Shown here in pieces: positions 10,113 to 20,028 of a DNA stretch of 64,000 nt. Under the pieces are notes generated by a model. That model was not told the DNA's origin, did not search any database, and saw nothing but the letters and a program-made list of their open reading frames with translations. Source of the DNA: Vibrio gelatinilyticus. GTDB lineage: Bacteria > Pseudomonadota > Gammaproteobacteria > Enterobacterales > Vibrionaceae. The DNA lies in contig NZ_JAJNNZ010000007.1 of the NCBI RefSeq assembly GCF_022836845.1, positions 62,001 to 126,000 on the forward strand, in the 5' to 3' direction. Each line of letters begins with the position of its first letter. Position 1 is the stretch's first letter. The position numbers and the translations under genes are program-made.

Positions 10113-10129
10113 TTACACTTAAAGTGTAA
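10113..10129. promoter_or_regulatory. 17-base palindrome upstream of udk
   Basis: TTACACTTAAAGTGTAA is an exact dyad (8-base arms around a central A) in the 204-base space between mrp and udk. It has the size and symmetry of an operator for a dimeric repressor; the protein is unknown to me. Confidence 0.35.
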
Positions 10130-10165
10130 GTACGCAATCGTTATCGCCACTAATAGTACTTTACA

Positions 10166-11242
10166 TCACTCAACAAATTTGACTCCGATTGAGTCAGGCT
10201 TTGGTTGCCCAGTCCAGTACGCTTGTGCACAAACTCGTTCAGCCAGAGCAAGATACTGAGATTGATGCTCACTTTCTCTGTTACTTGCCATAGTAGGAAT
10301 ACCACTATCGATATCCTCACGAATTTGGATATGTAAGGGGATCTGAGCGAGTAAATTTAGCCCAAATTGACGTGACATATATTCAGCCCCCCCAGAACCA
10401 AAGATATGCTCTTTAGAGCCGCACTGGCTGCAAATGTGATAGCTCATGTTTTCAACTACGCCAAGCACCGGTACTGAGACCTTCTCGAACATTGCTGCGC
10501 CCTTAATCGCATCGGCGAGAGCAAGATCTTGTGGCGTTGTTACGATAATGGCTCCGGTCACCGGTATTTGCTGGGACAACGTCAGTTGAATGTCACCAGT
10601 GCCGGGGGGCATATCGATCACCAAAATATCCAGGTCTGGCCATTCGGTTTCATTGAGAAGCTGAACCAAAGCTTTAGAGGCCATTGGCCCACGCCAAATA
10701 GCGGCTTCACTCTCGTCAACTAAGTAGCCTATCGATTGTGTATAAATACCATGAGCTTCCACGGGCTGCATCCACTTGCCATCTCTGACCTCTGGCTTTG
10801 CGTCACGCGTGCCTAACATCAATGGTACCGATGGCCCATAAACATCCGCATCGAGTAAACCGACTTTTGCGCCCAATTGGTTCATAGCTAGTGCCAAATT
10901 CACCGCCGTGGTCGATTTTCCGACGCCACCTTTTGCCGACGTCACCGCAATTACATTTTTGACCCCTTTAACCGCCCCACCATTTTGAGATTCTAGAGTT
11001 TGAGTGATGGCCTTGACGCTAAACTCAAACGGTGCAACAAGCGATTGCTGTTGCTGGCTACTGATCCAAGCTGAAATCTCATCCACTAAGCTCTTACTTG
11101 CAAATGGCAAGGTAATTTCAAAAGTGCCATCGTGAGTAACACGCACCAAATTAGCGATCTCATTCCAACCGCTCATTAAATTTTTTGCTTCGAACTGTCC
11201 GAGCCACGAGCAAAATTCCTGTTTAGATTTAAACGTCTGCAT
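10166..11242 (-). CDS. mrp: Iron-sulfur cluster carrier Mrp/ApbC
   Basis: This P-loop ATPase binds and transfers 4Fe-4S clusters to apo-proteins. In the 358-residue protein residues 1-80 form the MIP18/DUF59-like N-terminal domain. The deviant Walker A KGGVGKST is at 104-111, DADVYGPSVP follows at 131-140, IDMPPGTGDIQ near 209-219, and the cluster-binding C271-S-Q-C274 lies in CSQCGSKEHIF. The ATG at complement 11240-11242 has a full AGGAGG ribosome site ten bases upstream, so I prefer it to the longer frame from 11272. It is divergent from metG, exactly as in E. coli. Confidence 0.93.
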   Translation of the reverse strand: MQTFKSKQEFCSWLGQFEAKNLMSGWNEIANLVRVTHDGTFEITLPFASKSLVDEISAWISSQQQQSLVAPFEFSVKAITQTLESQNGGAVKGVKNVIAVTSAKGGVGKSTTAVNLALAMNQLGAKVGLLDADVYGPSVPLMLGTRDAKPEVRDGKWMQPVEAHGIYTQSIGYLVDESEAAIWRGPMASKALVQLLNETEWPDLDILVIDMPPGTGDIQLTLSQQIPVTGAIIVTTPQDLALADAIKGAAMFEKVSVPVLGVVENMSYHICSQCGSKEHIFGSGGAEYMSRQFGLNLLAQIPLHIQIREDIDSGIPTMASNRESEHQSQYLALAERVCAQAYWTGQPKPDSIGVKFVE

Positions 11243-11327
11243 AAAGCCTCCTGTTTTCTGCCATGCTATCACCGTGGCTTGGTAATCAGAACCCTAAAAA
11301 AGTTATGGGAATCCACTCTCAGACAAC

Positions 11328-11356
11328 TTGGAGTCGTGACTGTCATCATGTAATAT
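11328..11356 (+). promoter_or_regulatory. Candidate metG promoter
   Basis: TTGGAG at 11328-11333 and TAATAT at 11351-11356 are 17 bases apart, giving a plausible sigma-70 promoter 44 bases before the metG ATG. Confidence 0.4.
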
Positions 11357-11399
11357 TAGCGATTAATTCAATGTTTATGACTGAAGCGAATAAAAAAGT

Positions 11400-13460
11400 A
11401 TGGCAACTGATCCAAGAAAACTATTGGTAACCTGCGCCCTTCCCTATGCTAATGGTTCTATCCACTTAGGACACATGCTAGAACATATCCAAGCGGATAT
11501 CTGGGTACGCTACCAACGCCTACGTGGCAACACAGTAAATTTCATTTGTGCTGACGATGCTCACGGCACACCAATTATGCTGAAAGCTCAGCAAATGGGG
11601 ATCACGCCTGAAGAAATGATCGCGGCAGTTAGTGAAGAGCACCAAAAAGACTTTGCTGGTTTCGATATTAGCTTCGATAACTACCATAGCACACACAGCG
11701 AAGAGAACCGTGAGCTTGCTTCTCATATCTATTTAGAGCTTAAGAAAAACGGTTTTATCTCTAGTCGTACTATTTCTCAGCTCTTTGACCCTGAAAAAGA
11801 AATGTTTTTGCCAGACCGTTTTGTGAAAGGTACTTGCCCTAAGTGTAAGTCTGAAGACCAATACGGGGATAACTGCGACAATTGTGGCGAAACCTACAGC
11901 CCAACAGAATTGATTGATCCCAAGTCTGCTGTATCAGGCGCAACACCAGTAATGAAAGATTCTGAGCACTTTTTCTTCGACTTGCCACAATTTGAAAGCA
12001 TGCTTAAAGAGTGGACTCGCTCAGGCTCTTTACAAACTGAAACTGCAAATAAAATGCAAGAGTGGTTCGAATCTGGATTGCAACAGTGGGATATCTCTCG
12101 TGATGCACCTTACTTTGGTTTTGAAATCCCTGGCGAAAAAGATAAGTTCTTCTACGTTTGGCTAGACGCACCTATCGGTTACATGGGTTCATTTAAAAAC
12201 CTTTGTGACAAACGTGATGATCTTGATTTCAACGAGTATTGGAATAAAGACAGTAACACCGAGCTATACCACTTCATTGGTAAAGACATCGTATATTTCC
12301 ACAGTCTATTTTGGCCTGCAATGCTAGAAGGCTCTGGTTTCCGTAAGCCAAATAACGTTTTTGTTCACGGTTACGTGACGGTTAACGGCGCAAAAATGTC
12401 TAAGTCAAAAGGCACATTCGTTAAAGCGAGCACTTACCTTGAGCACCTAGATCCAGAGTGCCTGCGTTACTACTACGCCGCCAAACTCAATAGCCGTATT
12501 GACGATCTTGACCTTAACCTTGAAGACTTCACTCAACGTGTAAACGCTGATGTTGTAAACAAAATTGTTAACCTCGCGTCTCGAAATGCCGGTTTCATCA
12601 GCAAGCGTTTCGAAGGCAAGCTATCTGAACACTTCGCCGAGCCTGAGCTTTACGACGATTTCGTCGCTGCAGCGGAACGCATTGCTGAGCTCTACGAAGC
12701 TCGCGAATTTGGCCGTGCCATTCGTGAAATCACAGCCCTTGCTGACAAAGCCAACCAATATGTAGATGAAAAAGCACCTTGGGTGGTCGCAAAAGAAGAA
12801 GGTAAAGATCAAGAACTGCAAGATATCTGCTCGGTCGGAATCAACTTGTTCCGCGTGCTAATAACCTACCTAAAACCGGTCATGCCTGATCTCGCTGCCC
12901 GTACAGAAGGTTTCCTAAATGAAGAGTTAACTTGGGATGGCGTTGCTCAACCTTTAACAAATCATGAAATCACTAAGTTCAAGGCGCTATTTAATCGTAT
13001 TGATCCTAAGAAAGTCGAAGCGATGGTAGAAGCATCAAAAGAGGATGCGGCTAAAGAAATGGCGGCTAAGGAAAAAGCGGAAGCTGAGAAAGAGAAAGCA
13101 AGCCAAACAGAGCTAGATAAAGAACCCATTGCTGACGAGATTGAGTTCGATGACTTTGCCAAGGTGGATATGCGTATTGCTCGTATTATTTCTTGTGAAG
13201 AAGTACCTAAAGCGAACAAATTGCTTAAATTCCAACTTGATATTGGCGGTGAAACGCGTCAAGTTTTCTCTGGCATAAAATCGGCTTACAAACCTGAAGA
13301 GCTCGAGGGCAAGCTAACTGTAATGGTCGCGAACCTCAAACCACGCAAGATGAAATTTGGCATGTCTGAAGGAATGATCCTTGCTGCTGGTCCTGGCGGA
13401 AGCGATTTATGGATCCTTGAACCCCATGAAGGCGCTCAACCCGGTATGCGCGTAATGTAA
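11400..13460 (+). CDS. metG: Methionyl-tRNA synthetase
   Basis: The enzyme charges tRNA-Met and initiator tRNA. The 686-residue protein is the long dimeric form. The HIGH motif appears as HLGH (22-25), the zinc-binding knuckles as [19 protein letters not shown], and the KMSKS loop begins at K332. A highly charged Lys/Glu/Ala linker (about 540-575) leads to the C-terminal Trbp111-type tRNA-binding/dimerisation domain beginning near [14 protein letters not shown]. The start has only a weak ribosome site; a 19-codon frame beginning at 11371 overlaps the start in another phase, which may be chance. A strong terminator follows. It is divergent from mrp. Confidence 0.97.
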   Translation: MATDPRKLLVTCALPYANGSIHLGHMLEHIQADIWVRYQRLRGNTVNFICADDAHGTPIMLKAQQMGITPEEMIAAVSEEHQKDFAGFDISFDNYHSTHSEENRELASHIYLELKKNGFISSRTISQLFDPEKEMFLPDRFVKGTCPKCKSEDQYGDNCDNCGETYSPTELIDPKSAVSGATPVMKDSEHFFFDLPQFESMLKEWTRSGSLQTETANKMQEWFESGLQQWDISRDAPYFGFEIPGEKDKFFYVWLDAPIGYMGSFKNLCDKRDDLDFNEYWNKDSNTELYHFIGKDIVYFHSLFWPAMLEGSGFRKPNNVFVHGYVTVNGAKMSKSKGTFVKASTYLEHLDPECLRYYYAAKLNSRIDDLDLNLEDFTQRVNADVVNKIVNLASRNAGFISKRFEGKLSEHFAEPELYDDFVAAAERIAELYEAREFGRAIREITALADKANQYVDEKAPWVVAKEEGKDQELQDICSVGINLFRVLITYLKPVMPDLAARTEGFLNEELTWDGVAQPLTNHEITKFKALFNRIDPKKVEAMVEASKEDAAKEMAAKEKAEAEKEKASQTELDKEPIADEIEFDDFAKVDMRIARIISCEEVPKANKLLKFQLDIGGETRQVFSGIKSAYKPEELEGKLTVMVANLKPRKMKFGMSEGMILAAGPGGSDLWILEPHEGAQPGMRVM

Positions 13461-13483
13461 GCACATCGATATCGATAATCCAC

Positions 13484-13509
13484 AAAGCCAGCAATCTGCT
13501 GGCTTTTTT
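13484..13509 (+). terminator. metG terminator
   Basis: AAAGCCAGCA (13484-13493) pairs with TGCTGGCTTT (13497-13506), followed by a T run. Confidence 0.85.
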
Positions 13510-13619
13510 CATTTGAACGCCCCAAAAGAGCCATTATTGCACCAACCTTAAGCAAGTGATCGCCTATGTAATTTATAAGCTGTTGATTTTAATAGGTAAT
13601 AATCTTGGCATTAGCATTG

Positions 13620-13651
13620 CTACTAAAGTGGTAGATCGCAAACTTTAGTAG
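13620..13651 (+). promoter_or_regulatory. Hairpin that would cover the ribosome site of the next gene
   Basis: CTACTAAAGT (13620-13629) and ACTTTAGTAG (13642-13651) are exact complements with a 12-base loop. The right arm runs into the TAGGAGG ribosome site of the gene at 13661, so folding would hinder translation. Confidence 0.45.
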
Positions 13652-13660
13652 GAGGTCAAT

Positions 13661-14467
13661 ATGTTTGTTTTCATCTCACTCGCGGTAGCACTGTGCACCT
13701 TATTAGGATTAAGTTATGCAGCTAAAAAGCACTCATCTCAGCACGAACACCGCTATCAGTTAATTGTCGCACTGCGTGATATCATCGAAGTTACTCGACA
13801 ACACCGCAATGCGGCTCATTACACCTTGATGTTTGGTCAAGACAAATCAAGGCATATTACGTTAACGCAGCAAAGACTCACGAAGATGAGCAGTGACCTA
13901 ATTGAACTGGCTCCGTTTGACAACAAACCGATGTACCGGATTCTTGAGCAAAACATCAAACAGCTATTGGGACGTTGGAGTCAGCTCAATGTCAGTCGCA
14001 GTCAAATCGCTCATGGGAAAATCATCCGACATAGTCTTTTGTTAATAGATGATCTTGTTGTCGACTGGATTGCTAACCAATATAGCGATGCTTTAGATAT
14101 TGAGTATTCACAAACTTGGCAAGGCGTATTTGACTGCCTCGATGCCCTCACACAATTGCGTTTGTGTATCGACTATATTGACAATGAGAAAGGGGATAGC
14201 AGGCTTGTACGGAGAATGGAAACATTGCAAAAAAAACTTATTCGGCTAAGTGTCAACACGCCGACTCGAGTACCATCACCAACCAGCAGCTTAGCGATGA
14301 CAACTTTAGAACAATATATTGAAAACCCTACGACGATTCGAAGCAAAGAAGATATGTACCAACTCACCACCACGTTGTCAGAGGTTATTTTCCTAATTTA
14401 TGATACAACAATCAATGAAGTCATCCAGGAACTCTACCAACCTCTGCCCAAGACTGCACTCGCTTAA
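13661..14467 (+). CDS. Unrecognised membrane-anchored, helix-rich protein
   Basis: I do not recognise this 268-residue protein. It has one N-terminal hydrophobic segment (residues 2-20, FVFISLAVALCTLLGLSYAA) followed by a soluble helical region rich in Arg, His, Leu and Gln. The first 100 residues of that region (RQHRNAAHYTLMFGQD...) resemble the helical bundle of NIT-type (nitrate/nitrite sensing) domains, with the arginine and small-residue spacing, but no HAMP, kinase or other output domain follows. It has an excellent TAGGAGG ribosome site within a hairpin. It lies between metG and fadR and shares a convergent terminator with fadR. A sensing or scaffold role is only a guess. Confidence 0.6.
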   Translation: MFVFISLAVALCTLLGLSYAAKKHSSQHEHRYQLIVALRDIIEVTRQHRNAAHYTLMFGQDKSRHITLTQQRLTKMSSDLIELAPFDNKPMYRILEQNIKQLLGRWSQLNVSRSQIAHGKIIRHSLLLIDDLVVDWIANQYSDALDIEYSQTWQGVFDCLDALTQLRLCIDYIDNEKGDSRLVRRMETLQKKLIRLSVNTPTRVPSPTSSLAMTTLEQYIENPTTIRSKEDMYQLTTTLSEVIFLIYDTTINEVIQELYQPLPKTALA

Positions 14468-14495
14468 AAAAAAACCGCCTTTCGGCGGTTTTTTT
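14468..14495. terminator. Convergent terminator between hypothetical gene and fadR
   Basis: A7-CCGCC (to 14479) and GGCGG-T7 (14484-14495) around a TTTC loop; works on both strands and overlaps the fadR stop codon. Confidence 0.85.
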
Positions 14496-15333
14496 AACTG
14501 TCGTCTTCAGTAAAGTTCGAAGGTAGGGTCGTCTTCATATGATTCCAAATCTGACCACTTGCAATACCATAATTACGAATAGCAATAGGAAGCTGCTCTC
14601 GATCGCCTGACTGACAAATCTCTAGTAACTCTTTGTAGAAGTTGAGAGCCAATTGGCGTGCTTGTGGGCTAGAAAAATAGTAACTTCCAACACGATCATA
14701 CAACTTCTTCAAACCATTGAATATTAAACCGTAAATCTGGTTTCCTGAATGGAACGCGAGATGTTGAAATAGCATGTAATCATAAAAATTGAATGTCTTA
14801 GCAACCAAGATAGTTTGTCGCTTTGATTCATCACGCTCGTTATCATCTTTTATGCTTTGCTTAATTTTTTCACCAAACGGCGAAGTTTCTACAAAGCGGT
14901 CCCAAGATTCTGCCTGAAGCAAAGTCTCACATGATGAAATAACATTCTCTATCGTTTTTTCTGACGTTTCTTTATTCCCTTTAAATGCATAACGCATAAA
15001 AATTGGGCTAATATTCGTACGTGCCGCTAGCAAATCTTCTACAATGGATGTCGCATTATCGGCATCTAATGTCATCAGAGTATCCAGGATATGCAAACCA
15101 GATGTTTCCATAAACTGATTAACCTTGGTTGGTTTACCATGTTGAATCGTCAGCCAACCATCTCGTGCTAGTCTTTGAAGCACTTCGCGTAATGTAGTTC
15201 TCGTCACCCCTATGAGTTCTGAAAGCTCTCGCTCTGCCGGCAGAATTGAGCCAGGTGGAAATCGTCCATTCCAAATACTTTCGATAATATATTTTTCAGC
15301 AAACCCTGCTGGGCTCTTCGCCTTTATAACCAT
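14494..15333 (-). CDS. fadR: Fatty acid metabolism regulator FadR, Vibrio form with insertion
   Basis: FadR is a GntR-family dimer that represses fatty-acid degradation genes and activates unsaturated fatty-acid synthesis; long-chain acyl-CoA releases it from DNA. The winged helix (residues 1-72) is nearly identical to E. coli FadR, including [28 protein letters not shown] read in two halves. The protein has 279 residues against 239 in E. coli. The excess is one block at about 139-178 (ETLLQAESW...KRQTILVAK), the ~40-residue insertion known in V. cholerae FadR, where structures show an additional acyl-CoA site. FadR-like operators lie before fadH, fadI and fadL in this window. It is divergent from nhaB, as in E. 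coli. Confidence 0.97.
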   Translation of the reverse strand: MVIKAKSPAGFAEKYIIESIWNGRFPPGSILPAERELSELIGVTRTTLREVLQRLARDGWLTIQHGKPTKVNQFMETSGLHILDTLMTLDADNATSIVEDLLAARTNISPIFMRYAFKGNKETSEKTIENVISSCETLLQAESWDRFVETSPFGEKIKQSIKDDNERDESKRQTILVAKTFNFYDYMLFQHLAFHSGNQIYGLIFNGLKKLYDRVGSYYFSSPQARQLALNFYKELLEICQSGDREQLPIAIRNYGIASGQIWNHMKTTLPSNFTEDDS

Positions 15334-15995
15334 TTTGGGGTAAGTCCAATCAGTGTGTTTTGTTCGTAACTAGAACTCATCATACCACTACTTTAAGAAA
15401 ATCGACAAGATACACGACTTATATCTGTAACAATTATAATAGAGTGTTAACTCTATTGTTCCTTTAGGCACCATGCATTCTCTATGCAGATTACACAAAT
15501 CGTGTTGGTACGATGTCATCATAATGTCATCGGATTTCGCCAAAAAAAATACTTCCAAGCGCATATATACCTCTTTTTAATTATTGCGCTTTTTCCGAAC
15601 ATTCAATTCGAAATCTCCTGAATAACTGAATTTTTTCAATCGCATATTGTTTCTATTATTTGTGCGCTGAACCTAACTGCTTTGCAATCGACAACGTTTT
15701 TAAATCAGCTAGAGCAAGACCAGTAATTTGAGATATCTGCATAGATCGCGTTTTTCGTAAAAAGTCGAGTTTTAACTGTTACAACCCTTCTTTTTTGTTG
15801 ACTAAATCTTAACGAGGAGTAGAGTTGCGAGCGAAGCAAGGAGTGCTTGATTGGCCTGTAGGGACTTGGCAAGACAACATGAAAATGCGTTTGTTGTTTT
15901 TCTAAGTTTTTGTAGCTAAAGCTCTGTTAGGACTCTCTCCCAGATACTCTCTCGCACCCTGCAATTTCAATTCATTACAACAAAAGAGTATTAAC
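15334..15995. other. Long fadR-nhaB intergenic region
   Basis: This 662-base gap holds no convincing gene. A TATAAT at 15435-15440 overlaps a dyad, AATAGAGT (15438-15445) with ACTCTATT (15450-15457), about 105 bases before the fadR start; it may be an operator. No FadR-type site was seen. The right half gives nhaB a possible leader of 200 bases or more with small hairpins and no known riboswitch core. Confidence 0.4.
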
Positions 15996-17588
15996 ATGCC
16001 GATGTCTTTAGGTAATGCTTTTATCAAGAACTTCCTTGGTAAAGCTCCTGATTGGTATAAAGTTGCCATAATAGCTTTTCTAATCATTAACCCTCTTGTC
16101 TTTTTCTTTGTCAATCCGTTTGTGGCGGGTTGGTTATTAGTGATTGAGTTCATCTTTACTTTAGCAATGGCACTAAAGTGCTATCCTCTACAACCTGGTG
16201 GTCTACTCGCTATTCAAGCCGTGGCCATTGGCATGACATCTCCCGGGATGGTGAAACATGAGATAGTCAATAATATTGAAGTGCTTCTATTATTGATTTT
16301 CATGGTAGCCGGTATCTACTTCATGAAGAACCTGCTGCTATTTATGTTCACAAAAATCCTGTTAGGGATACGCTCTAAAGTCGTTCTTTCCTTAGCTTTT
16401 TGTTTTACCGCTGCGTTCTTATCTGCGTTCTTAGACGCTCTTACCGTTATTGCTGTTGTCATTAGCGTCGCAGTTGGCTTCTACTCGATTTATCATAAAG
16501 TGGCTTCAGGCAAGGCCATTGGCTCTTCCCATGACCATACTCAAGATGAGCACCTATCAGAACTCACCCGTGATGACTTAGAAAATTATCGTGCGTTTTT
16601 ACGTTCGTTACTCATGCACGCAGGTGTCGGTACGGCTCTTGGTGGCGTAATGACCATGGTAGGCGAACCGCAAAACTTGATTATCGCAGATCAGGCTGGG
16701 TGGCTTTTTGGTGAATTTATCGTCCGCATGTTACCTGTTACAGCGCCTGTATTTGTACTTGGACTCTGTACTTGTGCTTTGGTAGAGAAATTCAAAGTTT
16801 TTGGTTACGGCGCACAGTTACCTGCAAACGTAAAACAAATCCTAGTCGACTTTGACCGCGAAGAGCGTAAAACGCGAACTAAGCAAGATATCGCGAAGCT
16901 AGTGATTCAAGGTTTGATTGCGGTTTGGCTAATCGTCGGTTTGGCTCTTCACTTAGCAGCCGTTGGTCTTATTGGCCTCTCGGTTATCATTCTGGCAACT
17001 GCGTTTACGGGCGTTATTGAAGAACACTCAATGGGTAAAGCGTTTGAAGAGGCATTGCCGTTCACCGCATTACTTGCTGTTTTCTTCTCAATTGTCGCCG
17101 TGATTATCGATCAAGAACTGTTCAAACCTATTATCGATGCAGTATTGGCTATCGAAGACAAAGGCACACAGTTGGCGCTGTTTTACGTTGCTAACGGTGT
17201 CCTGTCTATGGTCTCTGATAACGTATTTGTCGGCACGGTTTATATCAACGAAGTTAAAGCGGCACTACTTGAAGGCACTATCACTCGTGATCAGTTCGAC
17301 CTCCTGGCTGTGGCGATCAATACCGGTACCAACTTACCATCAGTTGCAACTCCGAACGGTCAGGCTGCGTTCCTATTCTTGTTGACGTCAGCGTTGGCAC
17401 CATTGGTTCGACTATCTTACGGTCGAATGGTGTGGATGGCACTGCCGTACACTATCGTACTGGCGATTGTTGGCTTGGTTGGTATCATTTACTTTGTTGA
17501 GCCAATGACAGCATGGTTTTACGATGCTGGTTGGATTTCGCACCATGTTGCTGGAGCAGCAGATAGTGCGGTAAGTTCCGGTCACTAA
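15996..17588 (+). CDS. nhaB: Na+/H+ antiporter NhaB
   Basis: NhaB exports sodium in exchange for protons across the inner membrane, important in marine Vibrio. The 530-residue protein begins [20 protein letters not shown], typical of Vibrio NhaB, and has about a dozen hydrophobic segments. Conserved features include [18 protein letters not shown] (around 146-163), [14 protein letters not shown] and [15 protein letters not shown], with acidic residues in membrane segments thought to bind ions. It is divergent from fadR and is followed by dsbB after a terminator. A long upstream region suggests regulated expression. Confidence 0.97.
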   Translation: MPMSLGNAFIKNFLGKAPDWYKVAIIAFLIINPLVFFFVNPFVAGWLLVIEFIFTLAMALKCYPLQPGGLLAIQAVAIGMTSPGMVKHEIVNNIEVLLLLIFMVAGIYFMKNLLLFMFTKILLGIRSKVVLSLAFCFTAAFLSAFLDALTVIAVVISVAVGFYSIYHKVASGKAIGSSHDHTQDEHLSELTRDDLENYRAFLRSLLMHAGVGTALGGVMTMVGEPQNLIIADQAGWLFGEFIVRMLPVTAPVFVLGLCTCALVEKFKVFGYGAQLPANVKQILVDFDREERKTRTKQDIAKLVIQGLIAVWLIVGLALHLAAVGLIGLSVIILATAFTGVIEEHSMGKAFEEALPFTALLAVFFSIVAVIIDQELFKPIIDAVLAIEDKGTQLALFYVANGVLSMVSDNVFVGTVYINEVKAALLEGTITRDQFDLLAVAINTGTNLPSVATPNGQAAFLFLLTSALAPLVRLSYGRMVWMALPYTIVLAIVGLVGIIYFVEPMTAWFYDAGWISHHVAGAADSAVSSGH

Positions 17589-17621
17589 TATTTTTAGTTG
17601 ATTGTGAAGCTAATCCGCGTT

Positions 17622-17650
17622 AAAAAGCTCTGAGTAATCAGGGCTTTTTT
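17622..17650 (+). terminator. nhaB terminator
   Basis: AAAAAGC-T-CTGA (17622-17633) pairs with TCAG-G-GCTTTTT (17638 onward), one wobble, six T at the end. Confidence 0.75.
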
Positions 17651-17669
17651 ATATTTTTAGGGATGAAAC

Positions 17670-18191
17670 GTGACTTTACTATCTCAAATCCATACTTTCT
17701 CAAAAACGCGGCTATCTTGGCTATTACTCTTTTCTGCTACTATTTTATTTGAACTTTGTGCTTTGTTCTTTCAACACGTCATGATGCTAGGGCCATGCGT
17801 CATGTGCATTTATGAAAGAATTGCAATGCTAGGCATAGTGGGTGCCGCCATGATCGGCTTTGTTAACCCTGGCAATACTGCTGTTCGCTGGCTTGGTCTC
17901 GGAGCATGGGGAGCATCGGCCTACAAAGGGTTGTTACTTGCTCTAGAACATGTTGATTATCAATTCAACCCATCCCCTTTTAAAACATGCGACTTATTCG
18001 TTAAGTTCCCAGACTGGGCTCCGCTCAATGAATGGGCACCATGGATGTTTGAAGCTTACGGTGACTGCTCGAAAGTGGTATGGGAATTTTTGACGTTATC
18101 AATGCCACAATGGCTGGTTATTATTTTCGCAGGCAATTTACTCGCACTTGCTATCATCGTCCTGTCTCAATTTACCAAGCCGAAACACTAG
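17670..18191 (+). CDS. dsbB: Disulfide bond oxidoreductase DsbB
   Basis: DsbB reoxidises periplasmic DsbA and passes electrons to quinones. The 173-residue protein has four membrane helices. The first cysteine pair is C43-V-M-C46 in GPCVMCIYER and the second pair is C107 (FKTCDLF) and C133 (YGDCSKV), all four present, with the quinone-site arginine after the first pair. The start is a GTG at 17670 with AGGG upstream; no in-frame ATG fits. Gene order fadR|nhaB-dsbB is the same as in E. coli, although a terminator separates the last two. Confidence 0.95.
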   Translation: MTLLSQIHTFSKTRLSWLLLFSATILFELCALFFQHVMMLGPCVMCIYERIAMLGIVGAAMIGFVNPGNTAVRWLGLGAWGASAYKGLLLALEHVDYQFNPSPFKTCDLFVKFPDWAPLNEWAPWMFEAYGDCSKVVWEFLTLSMPQWLVIIFAGNLLALAIIVLSQFTKPKH

Positions 18192-18205
18192 TCACTGCCT
18201 CTACA

Positions 18206-18233
18206 AAAAAAGATGGCTTAAGCCATCTTTTTT
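18206..18233. terminator. Convergent terminator after dsbB
   Basis: AAAAAAGATGGCTT (18206-18219) and its exact complement (18220-18233). Confidence 0.85.
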
Positions 18234-18830
18234 CTATTTTGCACAGCACTGCTTAAACTTTTTACCACTGCCGCAAGGACAAGGATCATTGCGCCCTATC
18301 TCTTTGTAAGGATTAACCGATTGGGATTGATGACCAACCATAAGCTCATCGGCGGCCATCGCAACTTCAGAAATCATAGTATTTAATTGTGGTAACAAGT
18401 CCTTGAGTCGTGGCAGTGATTCGTAACCTGCTTCTTTCATCTGCACATGAGTTTGCTCTTCATCTATAGCGAGCATGAACGTCGTCAAGAGTGCTTGAAG
18501 CATCCTCAATGTTCCATCGCTCATTGGTTTATCTTGCCACTGTTCTTCTATCAAAGGCCAAACAACCATAAAACCTTCAGAAAAATCGGCTAATTTGTCT
18601 CGCTTACTCGCGATCTCACTGAGATCAAAGCTGTTGGCTTTTAATAACGCGTATTGACTATGGATTCGCTCCGTCACTGCGTCTTTAAGTTCCGCGTTAG
18701 GACCTTGTAATGTCTCTAGCCATAGCTCGGGATCCGTTGGTTTTGTCGCAAAATTAGCTGCCAATATTGCACCTTCAACAAACAGTGCACTTTCGCCCTG
18801 CCATCCAGCAGGTAATTCAATCAATGTCAT
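18234..18830 (-). CDS. UPF0149/YecA-like protein with C-terminal SEC-C zinc motif
   Basis: This 198-residue cytoplasmic protein has the helical YecA/YgfB (UPF0149) body and ends in a SEC-C motif, [20 protein letters not shown] (179-198), which binds zinc and is the same module found at the end of SecA. The function of the family is not settled; a ribosome or protein-quality link has been suggested for SEC-C proteins. The ATG at complement 18828-18830 has a GGTGAA ribosome site. It stands alone between dsbB and dusC. I am sure of the family, not the role. Confidence 0.85.
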   Translation of the reverse strand: MTLIELPAGWQGESALFVEGAILAANFATKPTDPELWLETLQGPNAELKDAVTERIHSQYALLKANSFDLSEIASKRDKLADFSEGFMVVWPLIEEQWQDKPMSDGTLRMLQALLTTFMLAIDEEQTHVQMKEAGYESLPRLKDLLPQLNTMISEVAMAADELMVGHQSQSVNPYKEIGRNDPCPCGSGKKFKQCCAK

Positions 18831-18996
18831 TACTTTTCACCATGATAGGTAGATAGGCGAAGTATATACTCAATGACGTGGCTCAGCGACCTTCACGAGT
18901 ACTATCGCTGTGCTTTTTACAAAAACCACCAGCGGTGGTCGATCATTACTTAAAATGAGGTTAGAATCGCCGCTTCCTTTACATACGAGAAGAATC

Positions 18997-19953
18997 ATGC
19001 GACTAGTTTTGGGCCCGATGGAGGGCGTGTTGGATCATTTGATGCGTGAGATCCTAACAGAAATCAACGACTACGATCTTTGTGTTACCGAGTTCGTTAG
19101 GGTTGTTGATCAGGCTTTACCTCCTCACGTGTTTCACAAGATCTGCCCGGAACTACTGCAGGGCTCTCAAACCCGCTCGCAGACGCCTATTCATATTCAG
19201 CTATTGGGGCAAGATCCACGTTGGATGGCGGAAAACGCCGTCATTGCCGAGGGTTTAGGGGCTAAAGGTATCGATCTTAACTTTGGTTGCCCTGCACGTT
19301 TGGTGAATAAAAGTAAAGGAGGCGCAGCCTTACTACAGCATCCAGAACTCATCTACCAGGTGATTAAAGCGTGTCGCGAAGCGGTCGATGACAAAGTTCC
19401 CGTTACAGCCAAAATTCGCTTGGGCTGGGATAACCCTGAAGATTGTTTCGAGATCGTCGACGCCGTCGAAAAGGCAGGAGCGAACGAGCTGACAGTCCAT
19501 GCACGCACTAAATCTGCCGGATACAAAGCAAGTGAAATTAAATGGGACTATATCCGCCAAATTCGCGAAAAGACCACGTTGCCGCTTATCGCCAATGGCG
19601 AAATCTGGAATCATGCCGATGGACAGCGCTGCATGGAAACCACACAAGTAAATTCCTTGATGGTCTGCCGCGGTGCTTTTAACGTTCCTAATCTAGGAAA
19701 CGTGGTGAAGCACAATGCTTCACCAATGTCTTGGCCTGAAGTGGTTGAACTCTTATTACTATATTCAACTTATGAGATTGAAGGCGACAAAGGCCTCTAT
19801 TATCCTAACCGCGTCAAGCAATGGTTCTCATATTTAAAGCAGCAATACCCTGAAGCCAATCGGTTATTTAGGGAGATTCGCACCTTCAACAAAGCCGCCC
19901 CGATTGTTGATCACATCCAGCGCTACCGCGACGAGTTATATACCGCAGTATGA
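18997..19953 (+). CDS. dusC: tRNA-dihydrouridine(16) synthase DusC
   Basis: This flavoenzyme reduces uridine 16 of tRNAs to dihydrouridine. The 318-residue protein begins MRLVLGPMEGVLDHLMREIL, specific for the DusC branch, and has the catalytic cysteine C98 in NFGCPARLVNKSKGGAALL. The barrel continues with AKIRLGWD, LTVHARTKSAGYKA and IANGEIW. I use the ATG at 18997 with GAGAAG upstream, since a longer frame from 18910 adds residues outside the family. It ends at a terminator shared with the ABC operon. Confidence 0.94.
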   Translation: MRLVLGPMEGVLDHLMREILTEINDYDLCVTEFVRVVDQALPPHVFHKICPELLQGSQTRSQTPIHIQLLGQDPRWMAENAVIAEGLGAKGIDLNFGCPARLVNKSKGGAALLQHPELIYQVIKACREAVDDKVPVTAKIRLGWDNPEDCFEIVDAVEKAGANELTVHARTKSAGYKASEIKWDYIRQIREKTTLPLIANGEIWNHADGQRCMETTQVNSLMVCRGAFNVPNLGNVVKHNASPMSWPEVVELLLLYSTYEIEGDKGLYYPNRVKQWFSYLKQQYPEANRLFREIRTFNKAAPIVDHIQRYRDELYTAV

Positions 19954-19958
19954 ATCAA

Positions 19959-19988
19959 AAAATCCCCCTTCGAATGAAGAGGGATTTT
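19959..19988. terminator. Terminator between dusC and ABC operon
   Basis: AAAATCCC-C-CTTC (19959-19971) pairs with GAAG-A-GGGATTTT (19976-19988) with one mismatch; usable from both strands. Confidence 0.75.
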
Positions 19989-20028
19989 ATGAACGAGAGA
20001 TGTAAAGAGTTAGCCAGTTCGCTGATAT

